A stretch of 64,000 nucleotides of DNA from Xenophilus sp. Marseille-Q4582. Its GTDB lineage: Bacteria; Pseudomonadota; Gammaproteobacteria; Burkholderiales; Burkholderiaceae_C. Position numbers and translations under genes: made by a program. Positions 8,965 to 23,008 of the stretch are shown piece after piece (position 1 is the stretch's first letter; each line of letters begins with the position of its first letter). The stretch is taken from positions 372,001-436,000 of the forward strand of contig NZ_CAKAKO010000002.1 in the NCBI RefSeq assembly GCF_916700565.1, in the 5' to 3' direction. The notes under the pieces are model-generated. The model had not been told where the DNA came from. It made no database searches and worked only from the letters and a program-made list of their open reading frames with translations.

Positions 8965-10593
8965 ATGCCACCCATCCATCCGCAGGAGACACCCCCCCAA
9001 GCCGTCCTGAAGCCGCCTCGCCGCTCGCTGGCGGCGCTGGAGCCGCTGCGCGCTCCCGTGTTCCGCCTGCTGTGGACCACCTGGCTCATGGCCAACGTCT
9101 GCATGTGGATGAGCGACGTGGCCTCGGCCTGGATGATGACCACGCTCACCACCTCGCCGATCTGGGTGGCGCTGGTGCAGACGGCTTCCACGCTGCCGGT
9201 CTTCCTGCTGGGCATCCCGAGTGGCGCGCTGGCCGACATTCTGGACCGCCGGCGCTGGCTGGTGGCCACCCAGTTCTGGCTGGCCGGCACGGCCGTGGTG
9301 CTGTGCGGCGCCATCGCCCTGGACCTGATCAACGCGCCGCTGCTGCTGGCCCTCACCTTTGCCAACGGCATCGGGCTGGCGCTGCGCTGGCCGGTGTTCT
9401 CGGCCATCGTGCCGGAGCTGGTCACGCGGCCCATGCTGCCGGCCGCCATGGGCCTGAACGGCATCGCGATGAACGCCTCGCGCATCATCGGCCCGCTGGT
9501 CGCCGGCGCGCTGATCGCCAGCGCCGGCACGGTGTGGGTGTTCGTGCTCAACGCGCTGCTGTCCATCGCCTCGGGCTTCGTCATCCTGCGCTGGCGGCGC
9601 GAGCAGCGCCCGCAGCCGCTGGGCCGCGAGCGGCTCATCAGTGCGATGCGCGTGGGCGTGCAGTTCGTGCGCCAGTCGCCGCGCATGCGCGCCGTGCTGG
9701 TGCGCGTGGCCGTGTCCTTCCTGCATTCCTCGGCCGTGATGGCCCTGCTGCCGCTGGTGGCGCGCGGCCTGCAAGGCGGCGGCGCCGGCACTTTCACGCT
9801 GCTGCTGGCTTCCATGGGGGCCGGCGCCATCGTCGCCGTGCTGTGCCTGCCGCGGCTGCGCCAGCGCTGGACGCGCGACCCGCTGGTGCTGCGCGGCACG
9901 CTGCTGCTGTCGCTGTCCACGGCCACGGTGGCGGTGGCGCCCCACGTCGGGGTGGCGGTGCTGGGCTGCTTCTTCTGCGGTGCGGCCTGGATCACGGTGG
10001 CCAATTCGCTGTCGGTCTCGGCCCAGCTCTCGCTGCCCGACTGGGTGCGCGCGCGCGGCATGTCCATGTACCAGATGGGCATCATGGGCGCGAGCGCCAT
10101 CGGCGCCGCGTTGTGGGGGCAGGTCGCGACGGTGAGTTCGCTGTCCGCCAGCCTGCTGGTGGCCAGCGTGAGCGGGCTGCTGAGCATGGCGCTGGTGCTG
10201 CGCTACGTGACCGACGGGCCCGGCGAGGACGACCTGAGCCCGGCGCAGGCCGGCTGGGCCGCGCGCCCGCCGCCCGAGGCGCCGGGCGAATCGGGCCAGG
10301 TGGTGGTGATGGTGGAATACATCATCGACCCGGCCCGCGCGCGCGCCTTCCGCGTCGTGATGCAGCAGACCCGCCGCGCGCGCCTGAGCGAGGGCGCCAT
10401 CGCCTGGGAGCTGCTGCACGACGTGGGCCAGCCCGAGCGCTACGTCGAGCAGATCGTGGACGAATCCTGGACCGAGCACCTGCGCCGCTTCAACCGCGCC
10501 ACGGCCGCCGACCTGGCGCTGCGCGAGCGGCGCCTGGCCTTCCACAAGGGCGAAGGGCTGCCGGTGGTGACGCGCTACGTGGTGCAGCGCTGA
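8965..10593 (+). CDS. MFS transporter with C-terminal antibiotic-monooxygenase-like domain (MFS_3/EntS-like)
   Basis: A 542-residue protein of the transmembrane secretion effector family. About twelve hydrophobic segments (residues about 35-425) are followed by a cytosolic ferredoxin-like ABM domain (from about residue 445, VVVMVEYIIDPARARAFRVV, ending near HKGEGLPVVTRYVVQ), the known architecture of this family. The MFS signature GALADILDRRRW lies in loop 2-3. ATG at 8965 is chosen because homologue-like sequence starts there; a GACAAT hexamer lies 9 nt upstream and no Shine-Dalgarno sequence is seen. The gene is divergent from the merR efflux operon, so both may answer the same signal. Confidence 0.88.
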   Translation: MPPIHPQETPPQAVLKPPRRSLAALEPLRAPVFRLLWTTWLMANVCMWMSDVASAWMMTTLTTSPIWVALVQTASTLPVFLLGIPSGALADILDRRRWLVATQFWLAGTAVVLCGAIALDLINAPLLLALTFANGIGLALRWPVFSAIVPELVTRPMLPAAMGLNGIAMNASRIIGPLVAGALIASAGTVWVFVLNALLSIASGFVILRWRREQRPQPLGRERLISAMRVGVQFVRQSPRMRAVLVRVAVSFLHSSAVMALLPLVARGLQGGGAGTFTLLLASMGAGAIVAVLCLPRLRQRWTRDPLVLRGTLLLSLSTATVAVAPHVGVAVLGCFFCGAAWITVANSLSVSAQLSLPDWVRARGMSMYQMGIMGASAIGAALWGQVATVSSLSASLLVASVSGLLSMALVLRYVTDGPGEDDLSPAQAGWAARPPPEAPGESGQVVVMVEYIIDPARARAFRVVMQQTRRARLSEGAIAWELLHDVGQPERYVEQIVDESWTEHLRRFNRATAADLALRERRLAFHKGEGLPVVTRYVVQR

Positions 10594-10627
10594 GGCGGCA
10601 GGGCGGCGCGCTTTGCGCGTTGAAGCC

Positions 10628-11449
10628 CTACAGCGCCATGCCGCGCGGCCGCACGCTGACCTCGGCGCTGCTGATCTCTTCCAGCCCCCGCGTCGTGCGC
10701 ACCCGCAGTTCGCCGCCCGGGCCCACACCCTCGCAGCGGCCCTCGCGGCCGTCGCTCAGGTGCACGTCCTGGCCCGCGAGCGCGTCGCGTGCGGCAAAGC
10801 GCGCCAGCACCGGCGCGAAGCCGGCGTCTTCGAAGCGCCGCACTTCGTCGACCAGCGCCGGCGCCAGGGCCTGCAAGGCGCTCAGCGGCGTGGCGCCGGG
10901 CTGCCATTGGCGCACCCAGGCGGGCGGCGTGCGCATGTCCGTGCCGGGCCGCTCGCCAATGTTCAGGCCGATGCCGATCACCACGTAGCGCGCTGCGTGC
11001 CCGGCGGGCAGCGAGGCGGTCTCGATCAGGATGCCGGCCAGCTTGCGCTGCTGCGCCCACAGGTCGTTGGGCCACTTGAGCTGCACGCCGGCGCGGCCGT
11101 CCGGGTCCAGCGATTCGGCCGCGCTCACGCCCACGGCCAGCGACAGGCCCGACCAGTCGCGCGGCGCCAGCGGCAGGCCCAGCGAGAAGGTCAGCGAGGC
11201 GGCCGGGTCGTGCGCCTGCTGCGCGCTCTGCCAGGCGCGGCCCAGGCGGCCGCGGCCGGCCGTCTGGCGCTGCGCCACCAGCAGCACGGGCGCCGCATCG
11301 CCGGCGCGCGCGCGGCGCATCAGCTCGACGTTGGTGGAGTCCACTTCCTCGCGCCATTCCAGCGTGAGCCCGGGCCAGGCCTGCGCCAGCGCTGCGCGCA
11401 GGGGCTGCAGCTGGGTATCGGTGGGCGGGAGCGTTGCGGCGTCGGTCAC
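10628..11449 (-). CDS. birA: Biotin--[acetyl-CoA-carboxylase] ligase, BirA catalytic type
   Basis: Activates biotin as biotinyl-AMP and attaches it to the carboxyl carrier protein of acetyl-CoA carboxylase. 273 residues with the ligase signatures in order: EVDSTNVELMRRA, QTAGRGRLGR (residues 62-71), LKWPNDLW, and the small C-terminal SH3-like domain (CEGVGPGGELRVRT). There is no N-terminal helix-turn-helix, so it is the monofunctional form without repressor activity. No ATG lies upstream of the conserved start; GTG at 11449 is the best available initiation codon, with only a weak ribosome site. Confidence 0.88.
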   Translation of the reverse strand: MTDAATLPPTDTQLQPLRAALAQAWPGLTLEWREEVDSTNVELMRRARAGDAAPVLLVAQRQTAGRGRLGRAWQSAQQAHDPAASLTFSLGLPLAPRDWSGLSLAVGVSAAESLDPDGRAGVQLKWPNDLWAQQRKLAGILIETASLPAGHAARYVVIGIGLNIGERPGTDMRTPPAWVRQWQPGATPLSALQALAPALVDEVRRFEDAGFAPVLARFAARDALAGQDVHLSDGREGRCEGVGPGGELRVRTTRGLEEISSAEVSVRPRGMAL

Positions 11450-11475
11450 GGCAGGGCGTGCAGGGGGCGGTCCAG

Positions 11476-12258
11476 TCAGTCCGAAGAGGCCTCGTCGGCC
11501 TTCTTCCTGGCCTTCTTTTTCTTGTCCTTCTTGCCCTTGCCCTTGCCCTTGGACTTGCCTTCGGAGCGGACCTTGTCCGCCTTCCTGCCCTGCTTTTCCT
11601 TCCTCTTCTTCTTGGCCTTCTTCTTGTCCTGGCCCGGCACGTCGCCGCCTTCGTTGGGCGACAGCAGCGTGCCGCGGCAGTTGGCGCTGCCGCACCAGCA
11701 GGGAAAATCGGCCAGCAGCTCGGGCGTGTAGGGCTCGTCGATGACCAGGCCGTAGTCGTAGTTCAGTTCCTGCCCGGCCGGGATGTCGCGCAGCGCCTTG
11801 ATGAAGATGCGGCCGTCCTGCTCGTCGGCCTCGCAGTTGGGCTCGCACGAATGGTTGATCCACTTCGCGTCGTTGCCGTTCACGCCGCCGTCGATGACAT
11901 GCTTGTCGTCGATGTGGAAGTAGAAGGTGTGGTTGGGCTGCGACGGGTCGTGCGGATGGCGGCGCAGCGCTTCCTTCCAGCTGATGACCTCGCCGGTGTA
12001 TTCCAGCAGCAGCTCGCCGGCCTTCAGGTCGGCCACGGCGAACACGCCGTTGCCATGCACTTCCGAGCGGCGCATTTCGACGCGCGCCATCGGCGCCCCG
12101 GGCTCCGCGGCGGCAGTGCGCGCGGCGGGCAGGTGGGGCGTGCCGGCCCCTGCGCCCTCGGCCTTGAGAGGTGTGCCGCGCTTGCGCGCCGGGCGTGCCG
12201 GCGGGGCTTCGGCGGCGGCGGGCGATGCTGAGGGCGAAGTGGGGGATTTGGAGGGCAT
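11476..12258 (-). CDS. SET domain protein-lysine methyltransferase with lysine-rich tail
   Basis: A 260-residue eukaryote-like enzyme predicted to transfer methyl groups from SAM to protein lysines. Residues 1-56 are an Ala/Pro-rich extension. The SET domain follows: HGNGVFAVADL (68-78), ELLLEYTGEVISW (82-94), the SAM/active-site motif NHSCEPNCE (135-143) and ELNYDYG (164-170) with the catalytic-type tyrosine. A post-SET cysteine cluster CWCGSANCRG (187-196) completes a zinc site with the SET cysteines. Residues 211-253 are a strongly basic tail (KKKAKKKRK, KKDKKKKARKK) likely to bind nucleic acid. It lies 26 nt upstream of birA and is divergent from the topoisomerase III gene. The substrate is unknown. 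Confidence 0.87.
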   Translation of the reverse strand: MPSKSPTSPSASPAAAEAPPARPARKRGTPLKAEGAGAGTPHLPAARTAAAEPGAPMARVEMRRSEVHGNGVFAVADLKAGELLLEYTGEVISWKEALRRHPHDPSQPNHTFYFHIDDKHVIDGGVNGNDAKWINHSCEPNCEADEQDGRIFIKALRDIPAGQELNYDYGLVIDEPYTPELLADFPCWCGSANCRGTLLSPNEGGDVPGQDKKKAKKKRKEKQGRKADKVRSEGKSKGKGKGKKDKKKKARKKADEASSD

Positions 12259-12412
12259 CGCCGAGTTCTGATAGCTTGAATAGGCACACAGGCGCGTGTG
12301 TGCGCGTGTACGTGCACGCGCGAGAGGCGCCGAGTATAGAGACGCCGCGTGACCGGCCGCCGGGCAATTCCGCCCCGCCGCACGCGGCCATGACAGAGAA
12401 GCTGGAACCCAG

Positions 12413-15364
<2,952 letters not shown>

Positions 15365-15418
15365 GCGTGACAGCCCTTGGCGCGCACGGGCTGTTACGCC
15401 CCGCCGGCGGGCCCGGCC

Positions 15419-15424
15419 TATAGT
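15419..15424 (+). promoter_or_regulatory. -10 hexamer of a probably leaderless small lipoprotein gene
   Basis: TATAGT at 15419-15424 ends 6 nt before the ATG at 15431, with no Shine-Dalgarno sequence in between. The -35 side is weak (TTACGC at 15394-15399 would need a 19-nt spacer). The same spacing recurs at merR, mnmE and kdsD in this window. Confidence 0.5.
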
Positions 15425-15430
15425 GGCCGC

Positions 15431-15637
15431 ATGAACATGAACCGCCTTGTGCGCCTGCCGCGCGTGTCCGTGCCGGCCGGTGTGATCGCCGTGCTGGCCC
15501 TGGCCGCCACGCTTGCCGGCTGCGCCGGCACCGCGCCGGCCGATGGCAGCCCCCGTGCGGACCGCAGCGGTGTCGAGGTCTTCGGCACCATCGATGCCGG
15601 GGTGAGCCGCACCACCAACAAGTCCGAGCGGCGCTGA
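15431..15637 (+). CDS. Small lipoprotein with porin-like C-terminal strand
   Basis: A 68-residue predicted lipoprotein. A positively charged start (MNMNRLVRLPR) is followed by a hydrophobic segment and lipobox LAGC, with the lipidated Cys at position 31. The mature part is only about 38 residues. Its last 20 residues, VEVFGTIDAGVSRTTNKSER, resemble the first beta-strand of betaproteobacterial trimeric porins (typically ..LYGxxDAGV..). It may be a stand-alone small lipoprotein or a reduced porin relative. No function can be assigned. It stands alone between topB and the convergent acyl-CoA dehydrogenase gene. Confidence 0.6.
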   Translation: MNMNRLVRLPRVSVPAGVIAVLALAATLAGCAGTAPADGSPRADRSGVEVFGTIDAGVSRTTNKSERR

Positions 15638-15670
15638 GCGCGCCGCCTTTGGCCTCGGGTCGCGCGACGC

Positions 15671-16852
15671 TCACAGCGCCCGCGCGATCACTTCCTTCAT
15701 GATCTCGCTGGTGCCACCGTAGATGCGCTGCACCCGCGCGTCGGCGTACATGCGCGTCACCAGGTATTCGTTCATGAAGCCGTAGCCGCCGTGCAGCTGC
15801 ACCAGCTCGTCGAGCACGCGGCCCTGCGCTTCCGAACCCCAGAGCTTGGCCATGGAGGCCGTGGCCGTGTCGAGCTGGCCGGCCACCAGCTGCTCCACGC
15901 AGCGGTCGATGAAGGCGCGGCCGACCTGGATCTGCGTCGCCACCTCGGCCAGCTTGAAGCGCGTGTTCTGGAACTCCGCGATCGGCTTGCCGAAGGCCTG
16001 GCGTTCGCGCACGTAGGCCAGGGTGGCTTCGTAGGCGCCTTCCATGCATGCCAGCGCGCTCAGGCCGATGATCAGCCGCTCGTAGGGCAGGTCGCCCATG
16101 AGCTGGAAGAAGCCCTGGCCCTCCCGGCCGCCGAGCAGGCTGTCGGCCGGCACGCGCACGCCGTCGAAGAACAGTTCCGAGGTGTCCTGCGCCTTCATGC
16201 CCATCTTGTCGAGCACGCGGCCGACCTGGAAGCCCGCGCGATGCATGCCGCCCTCCTCGTCGTCCTTCGGCCCCCGCTCTGTCTCGACGATCAGGATCGA
16301 GGTGCCGCGCGCGCCCTGCGACGGGTCCGTCTTGCACACGACCAGGATCAGCCCCGCGAGGTAGCCGTTGGTGATGAAGGTCTTGCTGCCCTCGATCACG
16401 TAGCTGTCGCCGTCCCGGGTCGCGCGGGTGCGAACGCCCTGCAGGTCCGAGCCCGCGCCGGGTTCGGTCATCGCGATCGCGCCCACCAGCTCGCCGCGCG
16501 CCATGCGCGGCAGGTACTGGCGCTTCTGCGCCTCGGTGCCGTGGTTGAGCAGGTAGTGCGCGACGATGGAATGCACCGAATTGCTCAGGCCCGTGAGGCC
16601 GCGGCGCGCCATCTCTTCATGGATCACGGCCTCGTGGCGGAAGTCGCCGCCCCCGCCGCCGTAGGCCTCGGGGATGTCGGTGCACAGCAGGCCCAGCGCG
16701 CCCGCGCGGCGCCAGAGCGCATGGCCCACGTGGCCGCGCTGGCGGGCGGCCGCGTCCTGGGGCTGCATCTCGGTCTCGATGAAGCGCGCGGCCGTGGCGC
16801 GCAGCGCCTCCAGTTCCTCGTTGCTCCACGAGCGGGTGAAGGACAGGGGCAT
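15671..16852 (-). CDS. Acyl-CoA dehydrogenase, LCAD/isovaleryl-type active site
   Basis: FAD-dependent first oxidation step of beta-oxidation, acyl-CoA to 2-enoyl-CoA. 393 residues with the signatures AMTEPGAGSDLQG (residues 127-139), GSKTFITNG (155-163) and RQAFGKPI. The catalytic base appears to be Glu258 in PYERL, while the position used in medium-chain enzymes is glycine (IYGGTSEI near the C-terminus). This is the arrangement of long-chain and isovaleryl-CoA dehydrogenases and fits long or branched substrates. The gene follows the CoA-racemase gene by 61 nt on the same strand, so they are probably co-transcribed. Confidence 0.9.
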   Translation of the reverse strand: MPLSFTRSWSNEELEALRATAARFIETEMQPQDAAARQRGHVGHALWRRAGALGLLCTDIPEAYGGGGGDFRHEAVIHEEMARRGLTGLSNSVHSIVAHYLLNHGTEAQKRQYLPRMARGELVGAIAMTEPGAGSDLQGVRTRATRDGDSYVIEGSKTFITNGYLAGLILVVCKTDPSQGARGTSILIVETERGPKDDEEGGMHRAGFQVGRVLDKMGMKAQDTSELFFDGVRVPADSLLGGREGQGFFQLMGDLPYERLIIGLSALACMEGAYEATLAYVRERQAFGKPIAEFQNTRFKLAEVATQIQVGRAFIDRCVEQLVAGQLDTATASMAKLWGSEAQGRVLDELVQLHGGYGFMNEYLVTRMYADARVQRIYGGTSEIMKEVIARAL

Positions 16853-16913
16853 GGATGGATCTCCGTGGGTCGCGGGGGGAGGGCCGGGCAGGCGAGGCAG
16901 GCGGCGGGCTGGC

Positions 16914-17996
16914 TCAGGGCCGCGCGCCCCAGGCGGCCAGCGCATCGGCCAGGGTCCGGGCCTGCGGCGCGGCAGGCGCCGTGGGCGTGCTGCGCGAAAA
17001 GCGCGGCGCCGGCGCAGGCTGCACCACGCCTGCCACCTCGGTGAAGGTGCCGCGCGCGCGGTTGTGCGCATGCTGCGGCGCTTCGTCCCAATCGAGCACG
17101 GGCGCGAAGCAGGCGTCGGTGCCTTCGAGCAGCGCGCACCACTCGTCGCGGGTGCGCGTGCGGAAGATGTCGGCCAGCCGCAGCTTCAGCAGCGGCCAGC
17201 GCGCGGCGTCCATCTGGCCGTCGAACAGCGGGTCCTGGATGCCGCAGCGCTCGCGCAGCTCGGCATAGAACTGCGGCTCGATGGCGCCGACGGCCACGTA
17301 CTTGCCGTCGGCGCAAGCGTAGGTGTCGTAGAAATGCGCGCCGCCGTCGAGCATGTTCTCGCCGCGCTGGTTGCTCCACTGGCCCTTGGCCTTGAAGCCG
17401 TACATGAAGGCCGAGAGCAGGGCGGTGCCATCGGTCATGGCGGCGTCGATCACCTGGCCCTGGCCGCTGCGGCCGGCCTCGTGCAGCGCGGCCAGCAGGC
17501 CCACCGCCAGCAGCATGCCGCCGCCGCCGAAGTCGCCCACGTAGTTCAGCGGCGGCACGGGCGCCTGGTCGGCGCGGCCGATGGCATGCAGCGCGCCCGA
17601 GATGGCGATGTAGTTGATGTCGTGCCCCGCGGCCTTCGCCAGTGGCCCGTGCTGGCCCCAGCCCGTCATGCGGCCGTAGACCAGGCGCGGGTTGCGCGCC
17701 AGGCAGGCTTCGGGCCCCAGGCCCAGGCGCTCCATCACGCCGGGGCGGAAGCCCTCCACCAGCAGGTCGGCCTTGTCGATCAGCCCCAGGGCCGCCGCCT
17801 GGCCTTCGGCGCTGCGCAGGTCGACCTCGACCTGTGCGCGGCTGCGCGTCGTGATGTCCTTCGGGTCCACCGGCGTGCCGGGCCGCACGAGGCGCAGCAC
17901 CTCGGCACCGAGGTCGGCCAGCAGCATGGCGCAGAAGGGCCCGGGCCCGAGGCCCGCGAACTCGACCACCCGGATGCCGTGCAAAGGACCTGCCAT
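16914..17996 (-). CDS. Alpha-methylacyl-CoA racemase (CaiB/BaiF CoA-transferase family III)
   Basis: 360 residues. Predicted to interconvert (2R)- and (2S)-methylacyl-CoA esters so that the stereospecific acyl-CoA dehydrogenase can act. Features typical of the racemase subgroup are [13 protein letters not shown] with the catalytic-type His125 and YVGDFGGGG with Asp155; the N-terminus [19 protein letters not shown] is the family CoA-binding start. ATG at 17996 is preceded by GGAGAC. It is the first gene of the operon with the downstream acyl-CoA dehydrogenase; an ATCGTC-N6-GACGAA dyad lies 75-92 nt upstream. A plain CoA-transferase role cannot be excluded. Confidence 0.85.
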   Translation of the reverse strand: MAGPLHGIRVVEFAGLGPGPFCAMLLADLGAEVLRLVRPGTPVDPKDITTRSRAQVEVDLRSAEGQAAALGLIDKADLLVEGFRPGVMERLGLGPEACLARNPRLVYGRMTGWGQHGPLAKAAGHDINYIAISGALHAIGRADQAPVPPLNYVGDFGGGGMLLAVGLLAALHEAGRSGQGQVIDAAMTDGTALLSAFMYGFKAKGQWSNQRGENMLDGGAHFYDTYACADGKYVAVGAIEPQFYAELRERCGIQDPLFDGQMDAARWPLLKLRLADIFRTRTRDEWCALLEGTDACFAPVLDWDEAPQHAHNRARGTFTEVAGVVQPAPAPRFSRSTPTAPAAPQARTLADALAAWGARP

Positions 17997-18070
17997 AACT
18001 CGTGTCTCCTCGATGCGGCGCACGGGGCGCCGGCGCGATTGCATGATGGTCCAAGGGTAGCGCGCGGCCT

Positions 18071-18088
18071 ATCGTCGCAATGGACGAA
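18071..18088. promoter_or_regulatory. Shared dyad ATCGTC-N6-GACGAA upstream of the racemase operon
   Basis: ATCGTC (18071-18076), spacer GCAATG, GACGAA (18083-18088). Both half-sites are identical, in the same orientation and spacing, to the dyad at 22926-22943 in front of the SDR/LuxR-regulator divergent promoters. TCGTC/GACGA is a perfect inverted repeat. Inferred to be the binding site of a regulator common to the whole acyl-CoA catabolic module. Confidence 0.6.
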
Positions 18089-18142
18089 TGTGCGACAGGA
18101 GCGCCGATGGGCCCCGGGCGCCCGCGATGCGCAGCCCAGCCT

Positions 18143-19807
<1,665 letters not shown>

Positions 19808-19848
19808 GCCGGGCTCCTGTACAAGAAAGAGGGGCGAAGTCGGAGGGC

Positions 19849-20670
19849 TCAGTGGCGGCCGGGGAAGGCCGGCGGTCGCCTGGCGGCGAAGGCTTGCACC
19901 CCCTCGTTGAAAGCCGGCCCGCCCACCAGTTCGCGCTGCCGCTCCGATTCGTAGTGCAGCTGCTGCGCCAGCGTGTGCGTGGCGGCCGCGTCCAGCGCGC
20001 GGCGCGCCTCCAGCACGGCATGGGCCGGCAGCCGGGCCAGCCGGCCGGCCAGGGCCAGCGCCTCGTCGGCCAGCGCGGCATCGGGCACCTGCGCCCAGGC
20101 CAGGCCCCAGTCCACGGCCTGCGCGGCGGCGATGCGGCCGTCGAGCAGCGCGGCGCCCAGCGCACGCGCGCGGCCGGCGCGTCGCTCCAGGAACCAGGTG
20201 GAGCCCAGGTCGGGCACGATGCCCAGCCGCGGCAGGAAAGGGAAGTACAGGTAGGCGCTGTCGGCCATCAGCGTGAAGTCGCCGGCCAGCGCCAGCCCCG
20301 CGCCGGCACCGGCGGCCGCACCGTTGACCGCGCAGACCACGGGCACGGGCAGCTGCTGCAGGTCCAGCACCAGCCGGTTCGAGAGCTGCTGCATGGTGTC
20401 GGCCGTGCGGTCGCCCACGCTGCGCGCGTCGGCAGCATCGGGCGCGCTGCCGATGGACGAGAGATCGGCGCCCACGCAGAAGCCGCGGCCTTCGCCCGTG
20501 AGCACCAGCGCGCGCAGGCTGCGGTCCTGCGCCACCTCGGCCAGCTGCGCGCGCAGCTGCTCTTGAAGAGGAATGCTCAGCGGGTTGAGGCGTGCCGCGT
20601 CGCACAGGGCGATGACGGCCACTTCGCCGTCGCGTTGCAGGCGCACCAGCGCCGCCGGGGTGTCAGGCAT
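19849..20670 (-). CDS. Enoyl-CoA hydratase/isomerase family protein
   Basis: A 273-residue crotonase-fold enzyme predicted to hydrate 2-enoyl-CoA to 3-hydroxyacyl-CoA. Visible: [11 protein letters not shown] near residue 30, [18 protein letters not shown] (oxyanion-hole and CoA pocket), the glycine-rich [16 protein letters not shown], and [21 protein letters not shown] in which Asp replaces the usual second glutamate, as in PaaG-like proteins. Because of that substitution an isomerase activity is possible. It is the third gene of the minus-strand SDR-thiolase-hydratase-ligase series, with a structured 106-nt gap before it. Confidence 0.88.
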   Translation of the reverse strand: MPDTPAALVRLQRDGEVAVIALCDAARLNPLSIPLQEQLRAQLAEVAQDRSLRALVLTGEGRGFCVGADLSSIGSAPDAADARSVGDRTADTMQQLSNRLVLDLQQLPVPVVCAVNGAAAGAGAGLALAGDFTLMADSAYLYFPFLPRLGIVPDLGSTWFLERRAGRARALGAALLDGRIAAAQAVDWGLAWAQVPDAALADEALALAGRLARLPAHAVLEARRALDAAATHTLAQQLHYESERQRELVGGPAFNEGVQAFAARRPPAFPGRH

Positions 20671-20716
20671 GGTCGGGTCTCCGGGAACGGATGGGAAGCT
20701 CGGCCCTCGGGGCCGT

Positions 20717-20788
20717 GGTGCCTCATGAATTTCTCAGGGCACCCGAGGAACTGGCTTTGCCAGGCCTCTGGGTGCCTCACAATTTCTC
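20717..20788. repeat. Near-direct repeat of the thiolase 3' end flanking a hairpin
   Basis: Copy A (20717-20735, GGTGCCTCATGAATTTCTC) and copy B (20771-20788, GGTGCCTCACAATTTCTC) differ by one substitution and one indel; copy B contains the thiolase stop codon. Between and overlapping them, GGCACCCGAGG (20738-20748) pairs with CCTCTGGGTGCC (20765-20776), with a nested CTGGC-TTT-GCCAG hairpin. There is no T-tract, so it is not a classical terminator. It could slow RNA decay or attenuate transcription between thiolase and hydratase. Confidence 0.55.
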
Positions 20789-21961
20789 GATGATGGTGAC
20801 GTTGGCCATGCCCCCGCCTTCGCACATCGTTTGCAGGCCGTAGCGGCCGCCGCGCTGGTGCAGCGCATGCACCAGCGTGGTCATGAGCTTGGTGCCTGAG
20901 GCGCCCAGCGGATGGCCCAGCGCGATGGCGCCGCCGTTCACGTTGAGCCGCGCCGGGTCGGCGCCCGTCACCTGCAGCCAGGCCAGCGGCACGGGCGCGA
21001 AGGCCTCGTTGACCTCGAAAAGGTCGATGTCGTCGACCGTCATGCCGGCCTTCTGCAGCGCCCGCTGCGTGGCCGGGATGGGCGCCTCCAGCATGATCAC
21101 GGGGTCGTGCCCCATCACGCTCATGTGGTGGATGCGCGCCAGCGGCTGCACGCCCAGGGCCTTGAGGCCGCGCTCGTTCACCACCATCAGGCCGGTGGCG
21201 CCGTCGGCGATCTGGCTGGCGGTGGCGGCCGTGCAGCGCCCGCCCTCGGCGATCAGCTTCACGCCTGCGATGCCTTCCAGCGTGGCGTTGAAGCGGATGC
21301 CTTCGTCCACCGTGTGCGGCTGACCTTCGTCCTCGGCGTCGCCTTCGGCGCTGCGCACGGCGATGGGCAGGATCTCCTGCTTGAAATGGCCGGCCTGCGT
21401 GGCGGCCACGGCGCGCTGGTGGCTCAGCAGCGCGTAGGCATCCAGCTGGTCTTTGGACAGCTCGTACTTCTTCGCGATCATCTCGGCGCCCATGAACTGG
21501 CTGAACTCGATGCCGGGGTAGCGCTTCTGGATCGCCGGGCTCATGTAGAAGCCCATGCCGGCCTTGCGCGGCATCTCGCTGGTGGCGAACATGGGCACGC
21601 GCGTCATGCTTTCCACGCCCGCGGCGATCACCACGTCCATGGCGCCGCTCATCACGGCCTGGGCCGCGAAATGGATCGCCTGCTGCGACGAGCCGCACTG
21701 CCGGTCCACCGAGGTGCCGGGCACCGACTCGGGCAGCGACGACGCCAGCACCGCGTTGCGCGCCACGTTGATGCCCTGCTCGGCGGTCTGGCTCACGCAG
21801 CCCAGGATCACGTCGTCGATCAGCGCCGGGTCGGCGCCCGTGCGGCGCACCAGCTCGTCGATGACCTGCGCCGCCAGATCGACCGGGTGCCAGCCCGCGA
21901 GCTTGCCCTTGCGCTTGCCGGCCGCGGTGCGCGTGGCGGCGACGATGAATGCTTCTGCCAT
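20777..21961 (-). CDS. Acetyl-CoA C-acyltransferase (thiolase)
   Basis: Thiolytic cleavage of 3-ketoacyl-CoA to acetyl- or propionyl-CoA. 394 residues, standard length. Active-site Cys89 in SVDRQCGSSQQAI, NEAFAPVPLAW, GGAIALGHPLGASGTK with the catalytic His, and the C-terminal CEGGGMAN cysteine motif are all present. ATG at 21961 has an AGGAGA ribosome site; a longer reading to 22015 has no support. It lies 73 nt after the SDR gene in the same operon. Confidence 0.92.
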   Translation of the reverse strand: MAEAFIVAATRTAAGKRKGKLAGWHPVDLAAQVIDELVRRTGADPALIDDVILGCVSQTAEQGINVARNAVLASSLPESVPGTSVDRQCGSSQQAIHFAAQAVMSGAMDVVIAAGVESMTRVPMFATSEMPRKAGMGFYMSPAIQKRYPGIEFSQFMGAEMIAKKYELSKDQLDAYALLSHQRAVAATQAGHFKQEILPIAVRSAEGDAEDEGQPHTVDEGIRFNATLEGIAGVKLIAEGGRCTAATASQIADGATGLMVVNERGLKALGVQPLARIHHMSVMGHDPVIMLEAPIPATQRALQKAGMTVDDIDLFEVNEAFAPVPLAWLQVTGADPARLNVNGGAIALGHPLGASGTKLMTTLVHALHQRGGRYGLQTMCEGGGMANVTIIEKL

Positions 21962-22034
21962 GGGAGTCTCCTGAAAGTGGGCCGAGGCCGCGCGGCCCCG
22001 GCGATGCATCGACAAGGAAAAGAGGAAGGCCGCC

Positions 22035-22829
<795 letters not shown>

Positions 22830-22925
22830 GGGTGACAGGTCCTCGGGAAGCAGGGAGGCAGGGAAACAGAGGCGCCGCTGCGCCGGCCGTGTCGGCAGTC
22901 TGTGGGAAGACCCCGGCTTGCCGCC

Positions 22926-22943
22926 ATCGTCCAAAGCGACGAA
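22926..22943. promoter_or_regulatory. Shared dyad ATCGTC-N6-GACGAA between the SDR operon and the LuxR-type regulator
   Basis: ATCGTC (22926-22931), spacer CAAAGC, GACGAA (22938-22943), identical in both half-sites to 18071-18088. It sits in the divergent region 97 nt from the SDR start and 66 nt from the regulator start, so one bound protein could control both directions. Binding by the MalT-like regulator encoded alongside is an inference. Confidence 0.6.
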
Positions 22944-23008
22944 ATTCCGGGGCTGTCGCGCGGCACCTGTCCGCGCTTTGGATGTGCGGCTCTGTTCCAG
23001 GGCGGCGG

